Of a stretch of 64,000 bases of DNA, positions 35,618-45,220 are shown piece after piece. The translations under genes and the position numbers were made by a program. How positions within the stretch are numbered: position 1 is the stretch's first letter; the number at the start of each line of letters is the position of its first letter. The notes under the pieces are model-generated. The model saw only the letters and a list, made by a program, of their open reading frames with translations, made no database searches and was not told the DNA's origin. Location of the stretch: the NCBI GenBank assembly GCA_017853555.1, contig JAFMJH010000001.1:62001-126000 (forward strand). Direction: 5' to 3'. The DNA comes from Steroidobacteraceae bacterium (GTDB lineage: Bacteria > Pseudomonadota > Gammaproteobacteria > Steroidobacterales > Steroidobacteraceae).

Positions 35618-37072
35618 ATGCTCAAAGATTCGAAATTGTTGAGACAAGAAGCCTACGTGAATGGCCAATGGATCACGGCCGACGACGGCAAGACCGTGGC
35701 GATCGCCAACCCCGCCAACGGGCGCATCGTAGGTCACGTGCCGGTGATGGGCGCCGTCGAAACGCGACGCGCGATCGATGCCGCCGCAGCCGCGTTGCCG
35801 GCCTGGGCGCGTCGTACCGCCAAAGAGCGCGCCGTGATTCTCCGCAAGTTCGCGGATTTGATGTCCGCCAACGCCGACGATCTGGCGATCATCATGACCA
35901 GCGAACAAGGCAAGCCGCTGGCCGAAGCGCGCGGCGAAGTGGCCTACGCCGCCTCTTTTCTCGAATGGTTCGCCGAAGAAGGCAAACGCGTCTATGGCGA
36001 CATCGTGCCGACGTTCCGCGGTGATGCGCGCGTGCTGGTGTTGCGCCAACCCGTCGGCGTTGCGGCCGCGATCACGCCGTGGAATTTTCCGGCCGCGATG
36101 ATCACGCGGAAACTCGGCCCGGCGCTCGCTGCAGGTTGCACGTTCGTGAGCAAGCCTGCACCGCAAACGCCGTTTTCCGCGCTCGCGCTCGCCGAGCTCG
36201 GTGAGCGCGCAGGTCTGCCGGCCGGCGTGTTCAACGTCGTCACCGGCGACGCCGAGGCGATCGGTGGCGAACTCACCTCGAGCTCGAAGGTGCGCAAACT
36301 GAGTTTCACGGGTTCGACCGCGGTCGGCAAAAAGCTGATCGCGCAGTGCGCGAGCACCGTCAAAAAAGTGTCGATGGAACTCGGCGGCAACGCGCCGTTC
36401 ATCGTCTTCGACGATGCCGATCTCGATGCGGCCGTGCAAGGCGCGATCGCCAGCAAATATCGCAATACCGGTCAAACCTGCGTGTGCGCGAATCGTCTTT
36501 ACGTGCAAGACGGCGTCTACGAAGAATTCGCCGCGCGGCTCGCGAAAGCCGTGGCTGCACTGCGCGTAGGCGACGGACTCGAAGGGCCGACGGAACAAGG
36601 TCCGCTGATCGATGCCCGCGCGCTCGCCAAGGTCGAAGCGCACATCGCCGATGCCGTGAGTCTCGGTGCACGCGTTGCCCTCGGCGGCAAGCGTCATGCG
36701 CTCGGCGGCAATTTCTTCGAACCGACCATCCTGCTCGACGTGACGGCGTCGATGCGCATCGCGCGCGAAGAGACTTTCGGTCCCGTGGCGCCGCTGTTCC
36801 GCTTCCGCGACGAGGCCGAAGTCATCGAGCGGGCGAACGATACGGAATTCGGTCTCGCCGCGTATTTCTACACGCGCGATCTCGCACGCAGCTGGCGCGT
36901 GCAGGAAGCGCTCGAATACGGCATCGTCGGCGTGAACACGGGTCTGATCTCGACCGAGGTCGCGCCGTTCGGCGGCGTCAAAGAATCCGGGCTCGGCCGC
37001 GAAGGCTCGCGTCACGGCATCGACGACTACACCGAGATGAAATACGTGTGCGTGGGCGGCCTCGCGCCGTGA
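35618..37072 (+). CDS. gabD: NAD(P)-dependent succinate-semialdehyde dehydrogenase
   Basis: A 484-residue aldehyde dehydrogenase of the GabD class that oxidises succinic semialdehyde to succinate. Motifs are AAITPWNFPAAMITRK, the FTGSTAVGK loop, general-base Glu in MELGGNAPF, catalytic Cys in GQTCVCANR and the C-terminal GGVKESGLGREGS. No GABA aminotransferase is adjacent. It starts 3 nt after pyrE and its stop overlaps the next start (GTGA). Confidence 0.93.
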   Translation: MLKDSKLLRQEAYVNGQWITADDGKTVAIANPANGRIVGHVPVMGAVETRRAIDAAAAALPAWARRTAKERAVILRKFADLMSANADDLAIIMTSEQGKPLAEARGEVAYAASFLEWFAEEGKRVYGDIVPTFRGDARVLVLRQPVGVAAAITPWNFPAAMITRKLGPALAAGCTFVSKPAPQTPFSALALAELGERAGLPAGVFNVVTGDAEAIGGELTSSSKVRKLSFTGSTAVGKKLIAQCASTVKKVSMELGGNAPFIVFDDADLDAAVQGAIASKYRNTGQTCVCANRLYVQDGVYEEFAARLAKAVAALRVGDGLEGPTEQGPLIDARALAKVEAHIADAVSLGARVALGGKRHALGGNFFEPTILLDVTASMRIAREETFGPVAPLFRFRDEAEVIERANDTEFGLAAYFYTRDLARSWRVQEALEYGIVGVNTGLISTEVAPFGGVKESGLGREGSRHGIDDYTEMKYVCVGGLAP

Positions 37073-38301
37073 CCGCATCACAAACTGCCGACACGCCGTC
37101 ACCGGTGTCGCCGACGCGCACCCTGATGCTGCTGCTCGCCGGCTGCAGCGTCGTCGGCCCCATTTCGACACTGGTGCTGATGCCGGCGCTGCCGGCGATC
37201 CGCGCGGAGTTCGGCGCCAGCACGGCAGCCACGCAAGCGGTCATCAGCGCATTCCTGTTCGCCTTCGCCGCCGGCATTCCGTTCACGGGACCCTTGTCGG
37301 ACCGGTACGGCCGTCGACCCGTGTTGCTCATCGGGCTCTCGACGTTCTTTGCCGGCTCCTTGCTCGCCGCGTACGCGCCGACGCTCGAAGTCCTCGTCTT
37401 CGCGCGCGCCATCCAGGCACTCGGCTGTTCGGCGAGCGCCACGGTGTCGCGTGCGGTGCTCGGTGACGTGTATCGCGATTGGCGACTCGCCCAAGCGCTC
37501 GCGAACCTCACCTTGTTCATGATGATGGGTACATCCATTTCGCCCTATCTGGGCGGCTGGATGACCGAGCGCTTCGGATGGCACGCGCCGTTTTTGGTGT
37601 TGATGGCCATCTCGTCGATCACGGGAATCGCCTGTTGGCGGTTGTTGCCCGAAACGCGCGTAGTCAAAAGCAACGCGGCCAGTGCACGGCAACTGTTCGA
37701 CACCTCGCTCGCCGTGCTGCGCAAACCGGTGTTCGTCGGCTGCATGATCGACGCCGGAGTGATCTACGCGCTCTATCTCGGGTTCATTTCGGTCGCGCCG
37801 TACATCATGAGCGAGATGCTCGGCAAGCCCGCGACGGAATTCGGCATCTACGTGCTGTTTCTGTCGGTGGGCTATTTCCTCGGCAATTTCGTGGTGTCGC
37901 GCATCCAGGGTCACGCGCAACTCGAACGCGTGGCGCGCTTCGGCACTTATCTGCAAGCGGCCTCGGCGTGCACCGCGGCCGCCTTCGTCTGGTCGGGACA
38001 CACCGACCCGCTGTACTGGTTCGTGCCGATGTTGCCGCTGGCGTTTGCGCAAGGACTCACCTTGCCGCACGTGACGGCGAGCGCGGTGCGTCTGGTACCG
38101 AATTTCGCCGGCGTCGCCTCGAGCCTGATCGGGCTTGCGCAACAAGCGGCCGCAGCGATCGCCGTGCAGGGCATGGGCTTCCTGCCGACCGATTCGCCGA
38201 TTCCGGTGCTCACCGTCTGCGCCATACTCTCGCTGATTTCTTTGTGTGTCATGATCGCCGTCGATCGCGCGTTACACCAACCAGGGATGCCCTCCGCATG
38301 A
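37069..38301 (+). CDS. Bcr/CflA-family MFS drug-resistance transporter
   Basis: A 410-residue inner-membrane transporter with twelve hydrophobic segments. MFS motif A appears as GPLSDRYGRRPVLL and motif C-like features follow. The early LVLMPALPAIRAEFGAS is typical of the Bcr/CflA group, which exports drugs or small metabolites. GTG 37069 is preferred because it overlaps the gabD stop; an in-frame ATG lies 19 codons inside. The 3' end overlaps the LLM gene (ATGA). Confidence 0.9.
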   Translation: MTASQTADTPSPVSPTRTLMLLLAGCSVVGPISTLVLMPALPAIRAEFGASTAATQAVISAFLFAFAAGIPFTGPLSDRYGRRPVLLIGLSTFFAGSLLAAYAPTLEVLVFARAIQALGCSASATVSRAVLGDVYRDWRLAQALANLTLFMMMGTSISPYLGGWMTERFGWHAPFLVLMAISSITGIACWRLLPETRVVKSNAASARQLFDTSLAVLRKPVFVGCMIDAGVIYALYLGFISVAPYIMSEMLGKPATEFGIYVLFLSVGYFLGNFVVSRIQGHAQLERVARFGTYLQAASACTAAAFVWSGHTDPLYWFVPMLPLAFAQGLTLPHVTASAVRLVPNFAGVASSLIGLAQQAAAAIAVQGMGFLPTDSPIPVLTVCAILSLISLCVMIAVDRALHQPGMPSA

Positions 38302-39320
38302 AACTCGGACTGTCGCTCGGTTACTGGGGTTCGAAACCCCTCGATCGATTCATAGAACTTGCGCAGCGTGCCGAAGATCTAGGCTTCGATATCGTCTGCA
38401 CGTCAGAAGCCTACGGTTCGGATGCGTTCACGCCGCTTGCCGCGATCGCCGCACGCACGTCGCGCATCAAACTCGGCACCGCGATCATGCAGATCTCGGC
38501 CCGCACTCCTGCGGCTGCCGCCATGACGGCGATCACGCTCGATCACATTTCGAACGGCCGCCTGTGTCTCGGCATCGGCGTGTCGGGCCCGCAAGTGGTC
38601 GAGGGTTGGTATGGCCAGCCGTTCAAGAAGCCGCTGGAGCGCACGCGGGAGTGGCTGGCGATCTTCCGCAAGATTCTGGCGCGCGAAGAGCCCGTGAGCT
38701 TCGAAGGCGCACAGTATCAGCTGCCGTATCGCGGCGCCGGGTCGACCATGCAAGGCAAATCTTTGATGAGCATCACGCATCCGCTGCGCAAACACCTGCC
38801 GGTCTATCTCGGCGCCGAGGGCCCGAAGAACGTCGAGCTCGCGATGACGCAGTTCGACGGTTGGTTTCCGTTTCTGATGCCTCCCGATCGATTCGACATC
38901 TATGGCGAGGCACTCGCGCAGCGACGCCCCGATTTCGAGGTATTGCAGTCGATCCTGTTCTCGCTCGACACGAATCCGCTCACCGGCTATCTGCCGGTGA
39001 AGAAGATGCTGGCGCTGTACGTCGGCGGCATGGGCTCGAAGGAAGAAAACTTCCACAAGCGCGTGGTCGAGCGTGCCGGCTACGGCGATGCGGCACAAAA
39101 AATCCAGGACCTGTGGCTGGCCGGCCGGCAAAAAGAAGCCGTGATGGCGGTGCCGGACGAACTCGCCGACTCCTTGTCGCTGATCGGTTCGCGCGACAGC
39201 CTGCGTGAAAAACTCGCGCGCTGGACGAAATCGCCCGCGACCACGTTGCTCGTCGGCGTGGCCGATTCCTTTGAAGAGACGGTCAAGAACATGGAAGTAC
39301 TGGCTGCGGAGGCGCTGTGA
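38298..39320 (+). CDS. luciferase-like (LLM-class) flavin-dependent oxidoreductase
   Basis: A 340-residue TIM-barrel oxidoreductase of the bacterial-luciferase superfamily. It begins MKLGLSLGYWG and contains AEDLGFDIVCTSEAYGSDAFT, LGTAIMQISARTPAAAAMTA and LCLGIGVSGPQVVEGWYGQP. These segments resemble members annotated as F420-dependent, but FMN dependence is possible; no F420 biosynthesis gene is in the window. Start ATG overlaps the upstream MFS stop. Confidence 0.88.
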   Translation: MKLGLSLGYWGSKPLDRFIELAQRAEDLGFDIVCTSEAYGSDAFTPLAAIAARTSRIKLGTAIMQISARTPAAAAMTAITLDHISNGRLCLGIGVSGPQVVEGWYGQPFKKPLERTREWLAIFRKILAREEPVSFEGAQYQLPYRGAGSTMQGKSLMSITHPLRKHLPVYLGAEGPKNVELAMTQFDGWFPFLMPPDRFDIYGEALAQRRPDFEVLQSILFSLDTNPLTGYLPVKKMLALYVGGMGSKEENFHKRVVERAGYGDAAQKIQDLWLAGRQKEAVMAVPDELADSLSLIGSRDSLREKLARWTKSPATTLLVGVADSFEETVKNMEVLAAEAL

Positions 39321-39324
39321 TCCA

Positions 39325-41457
39325 ATGCGACGCTACACATACGCGCTACTCGGCGTCATCGGTATTTTGGCGGTGAGCATTTCGGAGGTGGGTGCCAAGG
39401 CGCCGCAACCGCCGCTCGCGCCGCAGAAACCCCATGCGGTTCCGTCACCGTTCGGTTCGCGCGAAGACCCGTGGTACTGGTTGCGTGACGACACGCGCAA
39501 AGATCCGTCCATGCTCGCGTACCTCGAAGCCGAGAACGCCTACACCCGCAAGGTACTCGAACCGCTCGCGCCGCTGCAGAAGAAGCTGTACGAAGAAATC
39601 GTCGGCCGCCTGAAACAGGACGACGCATCCGTGCCGGCGAAGCACCGCGGTTACTGGTACTACACGCGCTTCGAAACCGGCAAACAGTATCCGATCTACG
39701 CGCGTCGCAAAGGCGAACTCGGCGCGACCGAAGAAATCCTGATCGACGGCAACGCGCGCGCCGCCGGCAGGAGCTTTTACCAACTGGCCGCGCTCGAAGT
39801 GAGCGATGACGGCCGATGGCTGGCCTTCGCGGAAGACACCGTGGGGCGCCGTCAGTACACGGTGCACATCAAAGATCTGCAAACCGGCGAAGTGCTGGCG
39901 GACACGCTCCAGAACGTCGAGGCGGCGCTCGCCTGGGCGGCCGACGACGCGACCTTGCTCTACATTCGCAAAGACCCGACCACGCTCTTGGGCAACAAGG
40001 TCTACCGACACCGACGAGGCACCGAGGCCGCGCAAGACCAGCTCGTCTATGCGCAGGACGACGACAGCTTCTATCTGTCGGTATCGCGATCGAAAACCGA
40101 TCGGTTCATCTTCATTTCGGCCGAAAGCACGGTGTCCTCTGAAGTGCGTTACGCCGATGCACAAGACCCGGCGCTGCACTTCCAAGTAGTCTTGCCGCGG
40201 GAGCGCGACCACGAATATCAGGTGCAAGACATCGGCGATCGCTTCGTCGTGCGCACCAACTGGCAAGCGAAGAACTTTCGCATCGTCGAGGTGCCGATCG
40301 GCAAGGAATCCGATCGCAACGCCTGGCGTGACGTCGTCCCGCATCGTGCGGATGCGTTCGTCGGCCACTTCGACGTGTTCGACGATTGGCTGGTGGTCGA
40401 AGAACGTTCGGGCGGCTTGCAAAAGCTCCGTGTCAAAGCGTGGCAGGGACCGCGTGAATTTTTGATGGATGCGGCAGATCCCGCCTACGTCATGGGGATC
40501 GGCAACAATCCGGAGACCGCGGGCGGATCGCTGCGATACACCTACTCGTCACCGACCACGCCGACGACCACCTACGATTACGCGTTCGAAAGCGGAGTGC
40601 GCGAGTTGCGCAAGCGTGATCCGGTGCTGGGCGATTTCGACCCGGCGCATTACGTCGCCGAGTTTCGTTTCGTGACCGCGCGCGACGGAACACGGGTGCC
40701 GGTGTCGCTGCTCTATCGCAAGGGCACCAAACTCGACGGCTCCGCACCGCTTTACCAATACGCATACGGCTCGTACGGCCTGACCTCGGAACCCTCATTC
40801 CGATCGGGCATCCTGTCGTTGGTGGATCGCGGCTTCGTCTATGCCATCGCGCATATCCGTGGCGGCGAAGAAATGGGTCGTGCGTGGTACGAAGACGGCA
40901 AGCTGCAACGCAAGCTGAACACCTTCACGGACTTCATCGACGTCACGCGCGCGTTGGTCGCCGACAAAGTCGCCGATCCGACGCGGGTGTTCGGCATGGG
41001 CGGCAGTGCCGGCGGTTTGCTCATGGGCGCGGTCGCGAACCTCGCGCCACAGGACTATCGCGCACTCGTGGCGCACGTGCCGTTCGTCGACGTGGTCACC
41101 ACCATGCTCGACGAAAGCATTCCGCTCACCACCAACGAATTCGACGAATGGGGCAATCCGGCGGCGGCGCGCGAGACCTATGAATACATGCTCGCGTATT
41201 CGCCCTACGACAACGTGAAGCGGCAACCTTATCCGGCCCTGCTGGTGACGAGCGGTCTGTGGGACAGCCAGGTCCAGTACTGGGAGCCGGCGAAGTGGGT
41301 GGCGAAATTGCGCGTGTCGAAGACCAACGATCGCCCGCTCTTGCTGCGCACCAACATGGAAGCGGGGCATGGCGGCAAGTCGGGACGCTTCGAACGCTAT
41401 CGCGAAGTGGCCGAAGAATACGCGTTCATCCTGTGGCAGGCCGGCATCAGCCGATGA
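39325..41457 (+). CDS. exported oligopeptidase B-like serine peptidase (family S9)
   Basis: A 710-residue prolyl-oligopeptidase-family enzyme. A signal peptide (about residues 1-24, ending EVGA) precedes the beta-propeller, which opens with PSPFGSREDPWYWLRDDTR. The peptidase domain has AHIRGGEEMGRAWYEDGK, the nucleophile in MGGSAGGLLMGA, the PLTTNEFDEWGNP acidic loop and the catalytic His in EAGHGGKSGR. Oligopeptidase B cleaves short peptides after Arg or Lys and is usually cytosolic, so the signal peptide is notable. It begins 4 nt after the LLM gene. Confidence 0.9.
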   Translation: MRRYTYALLGVIGILAVSISEVGAKAPQPPLAPQKPHAVPSPFGSREDPWYWLRDDTRKDPSMLAYLEAENAYTRKVLEPLAPLQKKLYEEIVGRLKQDDASVPAKHRGYWYYTRFETGKQYPIYARRKGELGATEEILIDGNARAAGRSFYQLAALEVSDDGRWLAFAEDTVGRRQYTVHIKDLQTGEVLADTLQNVEAALAWAADDATLLYIRKDPTTLLGNKVYRHRRGTEAAQDQLVYAQDDDSFYLSVSRSKTDRFIFISAESTVSSEVRYADAQDPALHFQVVLPRERDHEYQVQDIGDRFVVRTNWQAKNFRIVEVPIGKESDRNAWRDVVPHRADAFVGHFDVFDDWLVVEERSGGLQKLRVKAWQGPREFLMDAADPAYVMGIGNNPETAGGSLRYTYSSPTTPTTTYDYAFESGVRELRKRDPVLGDFDPAHYVAEFRFVTARDGTRVPVSLLYRKGTKLDGSAPLYQYAYGSYGLTSEPSFRSGILSLVDRGFVYAIAHIRGGEEMGRAWYEDGKLQRKLNTFTDFIDVTRALVADKVADPTRVFGMGGSAGGLLMGAVANLAPQDYRALVAHVPFVDVVTTMLDESIPLTTNEFDEWGNPAAARETYEYMLAYSPYDNVKRQPYPALLVTSGLWDSQVQYWEPAKWVAKLRVSKTNDRPLLLRTNMEAGHGGKSGRFERYREVAEEYAFILWQAGISR

Positions 41458-42065
41458 GCGCGATGCTCGGGCGCTTCCACGAAATCAGCATCAGCACTCC
41501 GAATCTCGCCGCTTCGTTGTCGTTTTACGAGTCGCTCGGTTACGCGCGTCTCGAGACCCTGGCCGTGTGGCCGCATCCGCATGGCGTGGTCAGCGACGGC
41601 GTCGTGACGCTGGGCTTGCACGAGTACCGATTTCCGTCGCCGTCGATCACGTACGTACACGATGACATCGATGCCGCCCGCACGGCGTTTGCGAGTTTGG
41701 GGATCACATTCGCGTTCGACATCAATACCCCGGGCAAATTCAACGAATTCGGATTCCGCGACCCGGGCGGCACGATGGTGACGGTGCTCGAACGCGAGAC
41801 CTTTCATGTCGTGCCTGCGAGCCGCTCGAGCTGCGGCGAATTCCAGGCATTCAGCCTGCCGAGTGCGGATTTGGCACACAGCAGGCTGTTTTGGAGTCGG
41901 CTCGCCGTGACGCCGCCGCGCTTCGATGCCGCAGGCCTTGCGCTCGCCTTTCACGATGCGCGCGCGGATGCCGCGCAAATGCTGTTGTTCCGCAATCCGG
42001 AAGCCGCCCGCACGTTCGTGGCACCCGAAGGTACGCGACTCGTGAGCGGATCTTTGTCGACTTAA
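41454..42065 (+). CDS. VOC-superfamily (glyoxalase/bleomycin-resistance fold) protein
   Basis: A 203-residue protein with two beta-alpha-beta-beta-beta units. The first opens LGRFHEISISTPNLAASLSF and closes with FRDPGGTMVTVLER; the second (about 125-200) is more degenerate. Enzymatic role is unknown. Start ATG overlaps the oligopeptidase stop (ATGA). The stop shares a TTAA with the convergent ATP-grasp gene. It is the last gene of the pyrE-to-VOC run. Confidence 0.85.
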   Translation: MSAMLGRFHEISISTPNLAASLSFYESLGYARLETLAVWPHPHGVVSDGVVTLGLHEYRFPSPSITYVHDDIDAARTAFASLGITFAFDINTPGKFNEFGFRDPGGTMVTVLERETFHVVPASRSSCGEFQAFSLPSADLAHSRLFWSRLAVTPPRFDAAGLALAFHDARADAAQMLLFRNPEAARTFVAPEGTRLVSGSLST

Positions 42066-42928
42066 GTCACGCGCGCGGCGATCGCCGCGACGAAGCGCTG
42101 CAAAGCTTGCGGACTCTGCAACAGGAACAACGAAGGTTCGACGAGTTCGAGCTCCATCAGTACCGGTCGGCCAGTTGCATCCGGTGCAACATCGACGCGT
42201 GCGTAGAGCAAATCTTCGGCGGTGACACCGGCGAGCCGCAATGCGACCTCGAGTGCATGCTCGCCGAGGGCGCGCTCCGCCGCTGCGAGCGGCAAAGCGG
42301 GCGACACCTGTTCGTCGTCCGCCGCGAAGCGAGGCGTCTTGCGCACGGCGTGGGTGAATTCGCCGTCGATCCACACCAACGCACGTTCGCCGTGATCATC
42401 GACGCTGTCGAGATAGGGTTGCACCAAAGACTCCCGTTCGCCGACGAGTCGCGCGAACAGTGCCTGGGCTTCGGGCGTCGCGGCGTCGCGAACGCGATGC
42501 GTGTCGAACGAGCCTGCGCCGACGGCGGGCTTGAGCACGACGTCCCGCCACCCACGGGCCGCGGCGAGCGTACGCAACGAATCGGTCGCACCCCGCGGGA
42601 CCAGGGCGGTCGGCGTCACGGCGACCCCGGCAGCGGCGAGTTCGAGCAGGTAACGCTTGTGGACGTTGCGACGCAGCACGGGCGCGGGATTCCACAAACG
42701 CCCGAGCGCGGCGACGCGATCGATCCATTTCAAAAATTGATCGAGATGGTGTACGTAATCCCAGGTCGAGCGGATCAGGGCGTCGCCGCCCTGCCACGCG
42801 TCCGGATCGTTCCAGGCCACCATGCGCGCCTCGACACCGACGGCTTCGAGCGCCGTGAGCAGCAAGGCTTCGTCTGGGTCGGGTTCAGGCAGCGGGCGGC
42901 AGGTCGCGATGTGCAGCACGGCAGTCAC
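42062..42928 (-). CDS. ATP-grasp domain protein, RimK/glutathione-synthetase-like
   Basis: A 288-residue protein. ATP-grasp features seen are a central VVLKPAVGAGSFDTHRV (nucleotide-binding Lys loop), SLVQPYLDSVDDHGERALVWIDGEF and the metal-binding end LYARVDVAPD then LMELELVEPSLFL. Such enzymes ligate a carboxylate to an amine or thiol using ATP. The partner substrates are unknown and no peptide or precursor gene is adjacent. Confidence 0.82.
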   Translation of the reverse strand: MTAVLHIATCRPLPEPDPDEALLLTALEAVGVEARMVAWNDPDAWQGGDALIRSTWDYVHHLDQFLKWIDRVAALGRLWNPAPVLRRNVHKRYLLELAAAGVAVTPTALVPRGATDSLRTLAAARGWRDVVLKPAVGAGSFDTHRVRDAATPEAQALFARLVGERESLVQPYLDSVDDHGERALVWIDGEFTHAVRKTPRFAADDEQVSPALPLAAAERALGEHALEVALRLAGVTAEDLLYARVDVAPDATGRPVLMELELVEPSLFLLQSPQALQRFVAAIAARVT

Positions 42929-42935
42929 CTATCGC

Positions 42936-44231
42936 TCACATCGAAGGTCGCGTCCGCATCAGATAGACGCCGAAAGCCATCACCAGCATGTTGACCGCGC
43001 CGATCAAAAAGAACGGCGCGCCGCGATCGACGACGTCATAGAGCCAACCGCCGATCGACGAGGTGAACAAAATGCCGAGCGATGCGGAGATGCCCGCAAG
43101 CCCGAACACGGCGCCGCGCACGTCGGCGGGTGCTTCCTGACCGAGCACCGTTTGACTGGCGAGGATGGCGCAGATTTGCCCCATGCCGAGCAGGATGGCG
43201 ACCAGCGTGATCCATTCGCTCGTCGGGTCACCCACGAAACCGCCGGCGATGTAACCGACACCCGCGACGAACATCGCAACGGCGCCTGCGGTGACGCGAT
43301 TCATGCGATCGAGGGCGACGCCGAAGAAGATGGCGAACAGCAGCCCCGCCGAATTGGCGACTACGTACGGTTTGGTCGCCGCGGCGGTCGCTTGGGCGAT
43401 GGTTTCACCGTTGGCGATCGCGGTTTGCTGCAAGCGTGCGCTGAAGAACGTACCGATGACGATGCGATCGGCGAACGAAACGAACTGCAACATGTAGGCG
43501 AACCAGATACGCGGATTCGTACGCGCTGCCGCGAGACCGATGGCGAGCACACGACGCAGCGGCAGTCGCTCGGCGGTTTCGCTCGGCGTTCCCCGTCGCA
43601 GACCCAACCAGCACACCAACGCAGTCAGCAGACACAGGGCCGCGGCCACGCCGAGCGTGAGGCGGCCGGCCGTCATCGGATCGAGGCCGCCGGCGGCAAG
43701 CTTTTGCGGCACGCGCCCGAGCACGAGCACGGCCAGCGTTGCGCCCAGACCCTGACAGAAGCCCGTGATCCCGACGAACAGGCCGCGCGATTTTTCGGCG
43801 GGGATGTCGGCGAGCACGGTGGCCAGCATGCAACCGACCGCGGCGACGCCGACCGAAAAGAACAGCGCGCAACCGAGCAATTGCGGAATGGTGGTGGCGA
43901 GCGGATACAAAAAGAATCCGGCGGCGAGCCAGACGAAGCCGAGCGCGTAGACGGGTCGCCGCCCGATCTTGTCGGACAACGCACCGAACGGCGCAACCAG
44001 CATCAAAGAAATGATCTCGTTCGATACGCCGAGCAAGCCGAGCACGCGACCTTGCTGCTCGGGCGGTACCTTCAAATTGGCGTTCAGGAGGTAAGGCTGG
44101 ATGAAGGCGATGAACGCCAACATGCCGATGGTGATGAACGCGGAGAACAGGTAGGTACGCGCATTCCAGCGCGTGTAGCCGGGTGCGAGTTGCACCGGCC
44201 CCAGTTTTTGCATCACGGCCATGTCGGTCAT
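42936..44231 (-). CDS. major facilitator superfamily transporter
   Basis: About 431 residues with twelve hydrophobic segments. MFS motif A is APFGALSDKIGRRPVYAL. Helices 2-6 include EIISLMLVAPFG and GCMLATVLADIPAEKSRG. The substrate is unknown. ATG 44231 is chosen for the GGGGA 6 nt upstream; in-frame ATGs at 44273 and 44315 would add 14 or 28 residues of hydrophilic, poorly conserved sequence. Confidence 0.87.
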   Translation of the reverse strand: MTDMAVMQKLGPVQLAPGYTRWNARTYLFSAFITIGMLAFIAFIQPYLLNANLKVPPEQQGRVLGLLGVSNEIISLMLVAPFGALSDKIGRRPVYALGFVWLAAGFFLYPLATTIPQLLGCALFFSVGVAAVGCMLATVLADIPAEKSRGLFVGITGFCQGLGATLAVLVLGRVPQKLAAGGLDPMTAGRLTLGVAAALCLLTALVCWLGLRRGTPSETAERLPLRRVLAIGLAAARTNPRIWFAYMLQFVSFADRIVIGTFFSARLQQTAIANGETIAQATAAATKPYVVANSAGLLFAIFFGVALDRMNRVTAGAVAMFVAGVGYIAGGFVGDPTSEWITLVAILLGMGQICAILASQTVLGQEAPADVRGAVFGLAGISASLGILFTSSIGGWLYDVVDRGAPFFLIGAVNMLVMAFGVYLMRTRPSM

Positions 44232-44335
44232 GCGCTGTCCCCACCCTGCGATGTTTGTCTTGTGGTCGACCATCCTAAGGGTCAGGCGCCACGGCCGCCA
44301 GCGGAACCGGCCCACCTTTGCGCTATGCTCGACTC

Positions 44336-45220
44336 ATGCGACCACTTTCACTCGGCGAAGCGCGTATCGATACCGTCCTCGAACTCGAGGCCGTGCCCAT
44401 GCCGTTCGCACAATTCCTTCCGGCCTCCTCACCCGAGGCCATCGCCGCCGAACGTTCATGGCTCCTGCCGCAGCACGCGGATGCGACGCTCGCGTGCGGG
44501 CTGCTCAGCTTCCACACCTACGTGATCCGACATCGCGGCCGAACCATCCTGGTCGACACCTGCATGGGCAACGACAAAGATCGCGGCGGTCACCCGCTGT
44601 TTCACGGTTTGCGCACCCACTGGCTCGACGAACTCGCGGCGCTCGGCGTGCGCCCGGAGTCGGTCGATTACGTCATGTGCACGCATATGCATGGCGATCA
44701 CGTCGGCTGGAATACGCGGCTCGAGAACGGTCGCTGGGTGCCCACGTTCCCGAATGCGCGTTACGTGTTCGCCGAGCGCGAATACGCGTTGCGCGAAGCG
44801 GCCTATCGCGCCGACGGTCGCGCCGGTTACGGCTCGTTCGGCGACAGCGTGCTGCCGGTCGTCGAGCGCGGCCAGGCCGAACTCGTCGCCTCGGATCACG
44901 AAATCGAAGGCTTGCTGCAACTCGAAGGGGCGCCGGGGCACACGCCGGGCAACGTCGTGATCCATCTGCGATCCGGAACCGGGCACGGCATCTTCAGCGG
45001 CGACACCATCCACCATCCGCTGCAAATCAAATATCCGGAATGGTCGTCGGCCTTCTGCGAAGACCCTGCGCAATCGGCGATCTGCCGCAGACGATTCGTC
45101 GAGCGCCACTGCGACACCGACACGCTGATCCTGCCGGCGCATTTTCCGGCGCCGACCGCCGGACATATCCGCAGCGACGGCGATCGATGGCGCTTCGCAT
45201 TCCTGGAACACTTCGGATAA
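44336..45220 (+). CDS. MBL-fold metallo-hydrolase
   Basis: A 294-residue metallo-beta-lactamase-fold enzyme. The binuclear metal motif is CTHMHGDHVGW; further ligands are in GAPGHTPGN (His) and FSGDTIHHP (Asp), with LPAHFPAPT near the C-terminus. It resembles the quorum-lactonase/alkyl-sulfatase side of the family, but the substrate is unassigned. ATG 44336 lies 6 nt after a TATGCT hexamer with no Shine-Dalgarno; the TTG six codons earlier is less likely. Confidence 0.9.
   Translation: MRPLSLGEARIDTVLELEAVPMPFAQFLPASSPEAIAAERSWLLPQHADATLACGLLSFHTYVIRHRGRTILVDTCMGNDKDRGGHPLFHGLRTHWLDELAALGVRPESVDYVMCTHMHGDHVGWNTRLENGRWVPTFPNARYVFAEREYALREAAYRADGRAGYGSFGDSVLPVVERGQAELVASDHEIEGLLQLEGAPGHTPGNVVIHLRSGTGHGIFSGDTIHHPLQIKYPEWSSAFCEDPAQSAICRRRFVERHCDTDTLILPAHFPAPTAGHIRSDGDRWRFAFLEHFG

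Noticed and set aside
42822-44525. A 567-codon plus-strand frame antisense to the MFS gene
   Set aside because: Charged low-complexity product, no domain; the minus-strand transporter is convincing.
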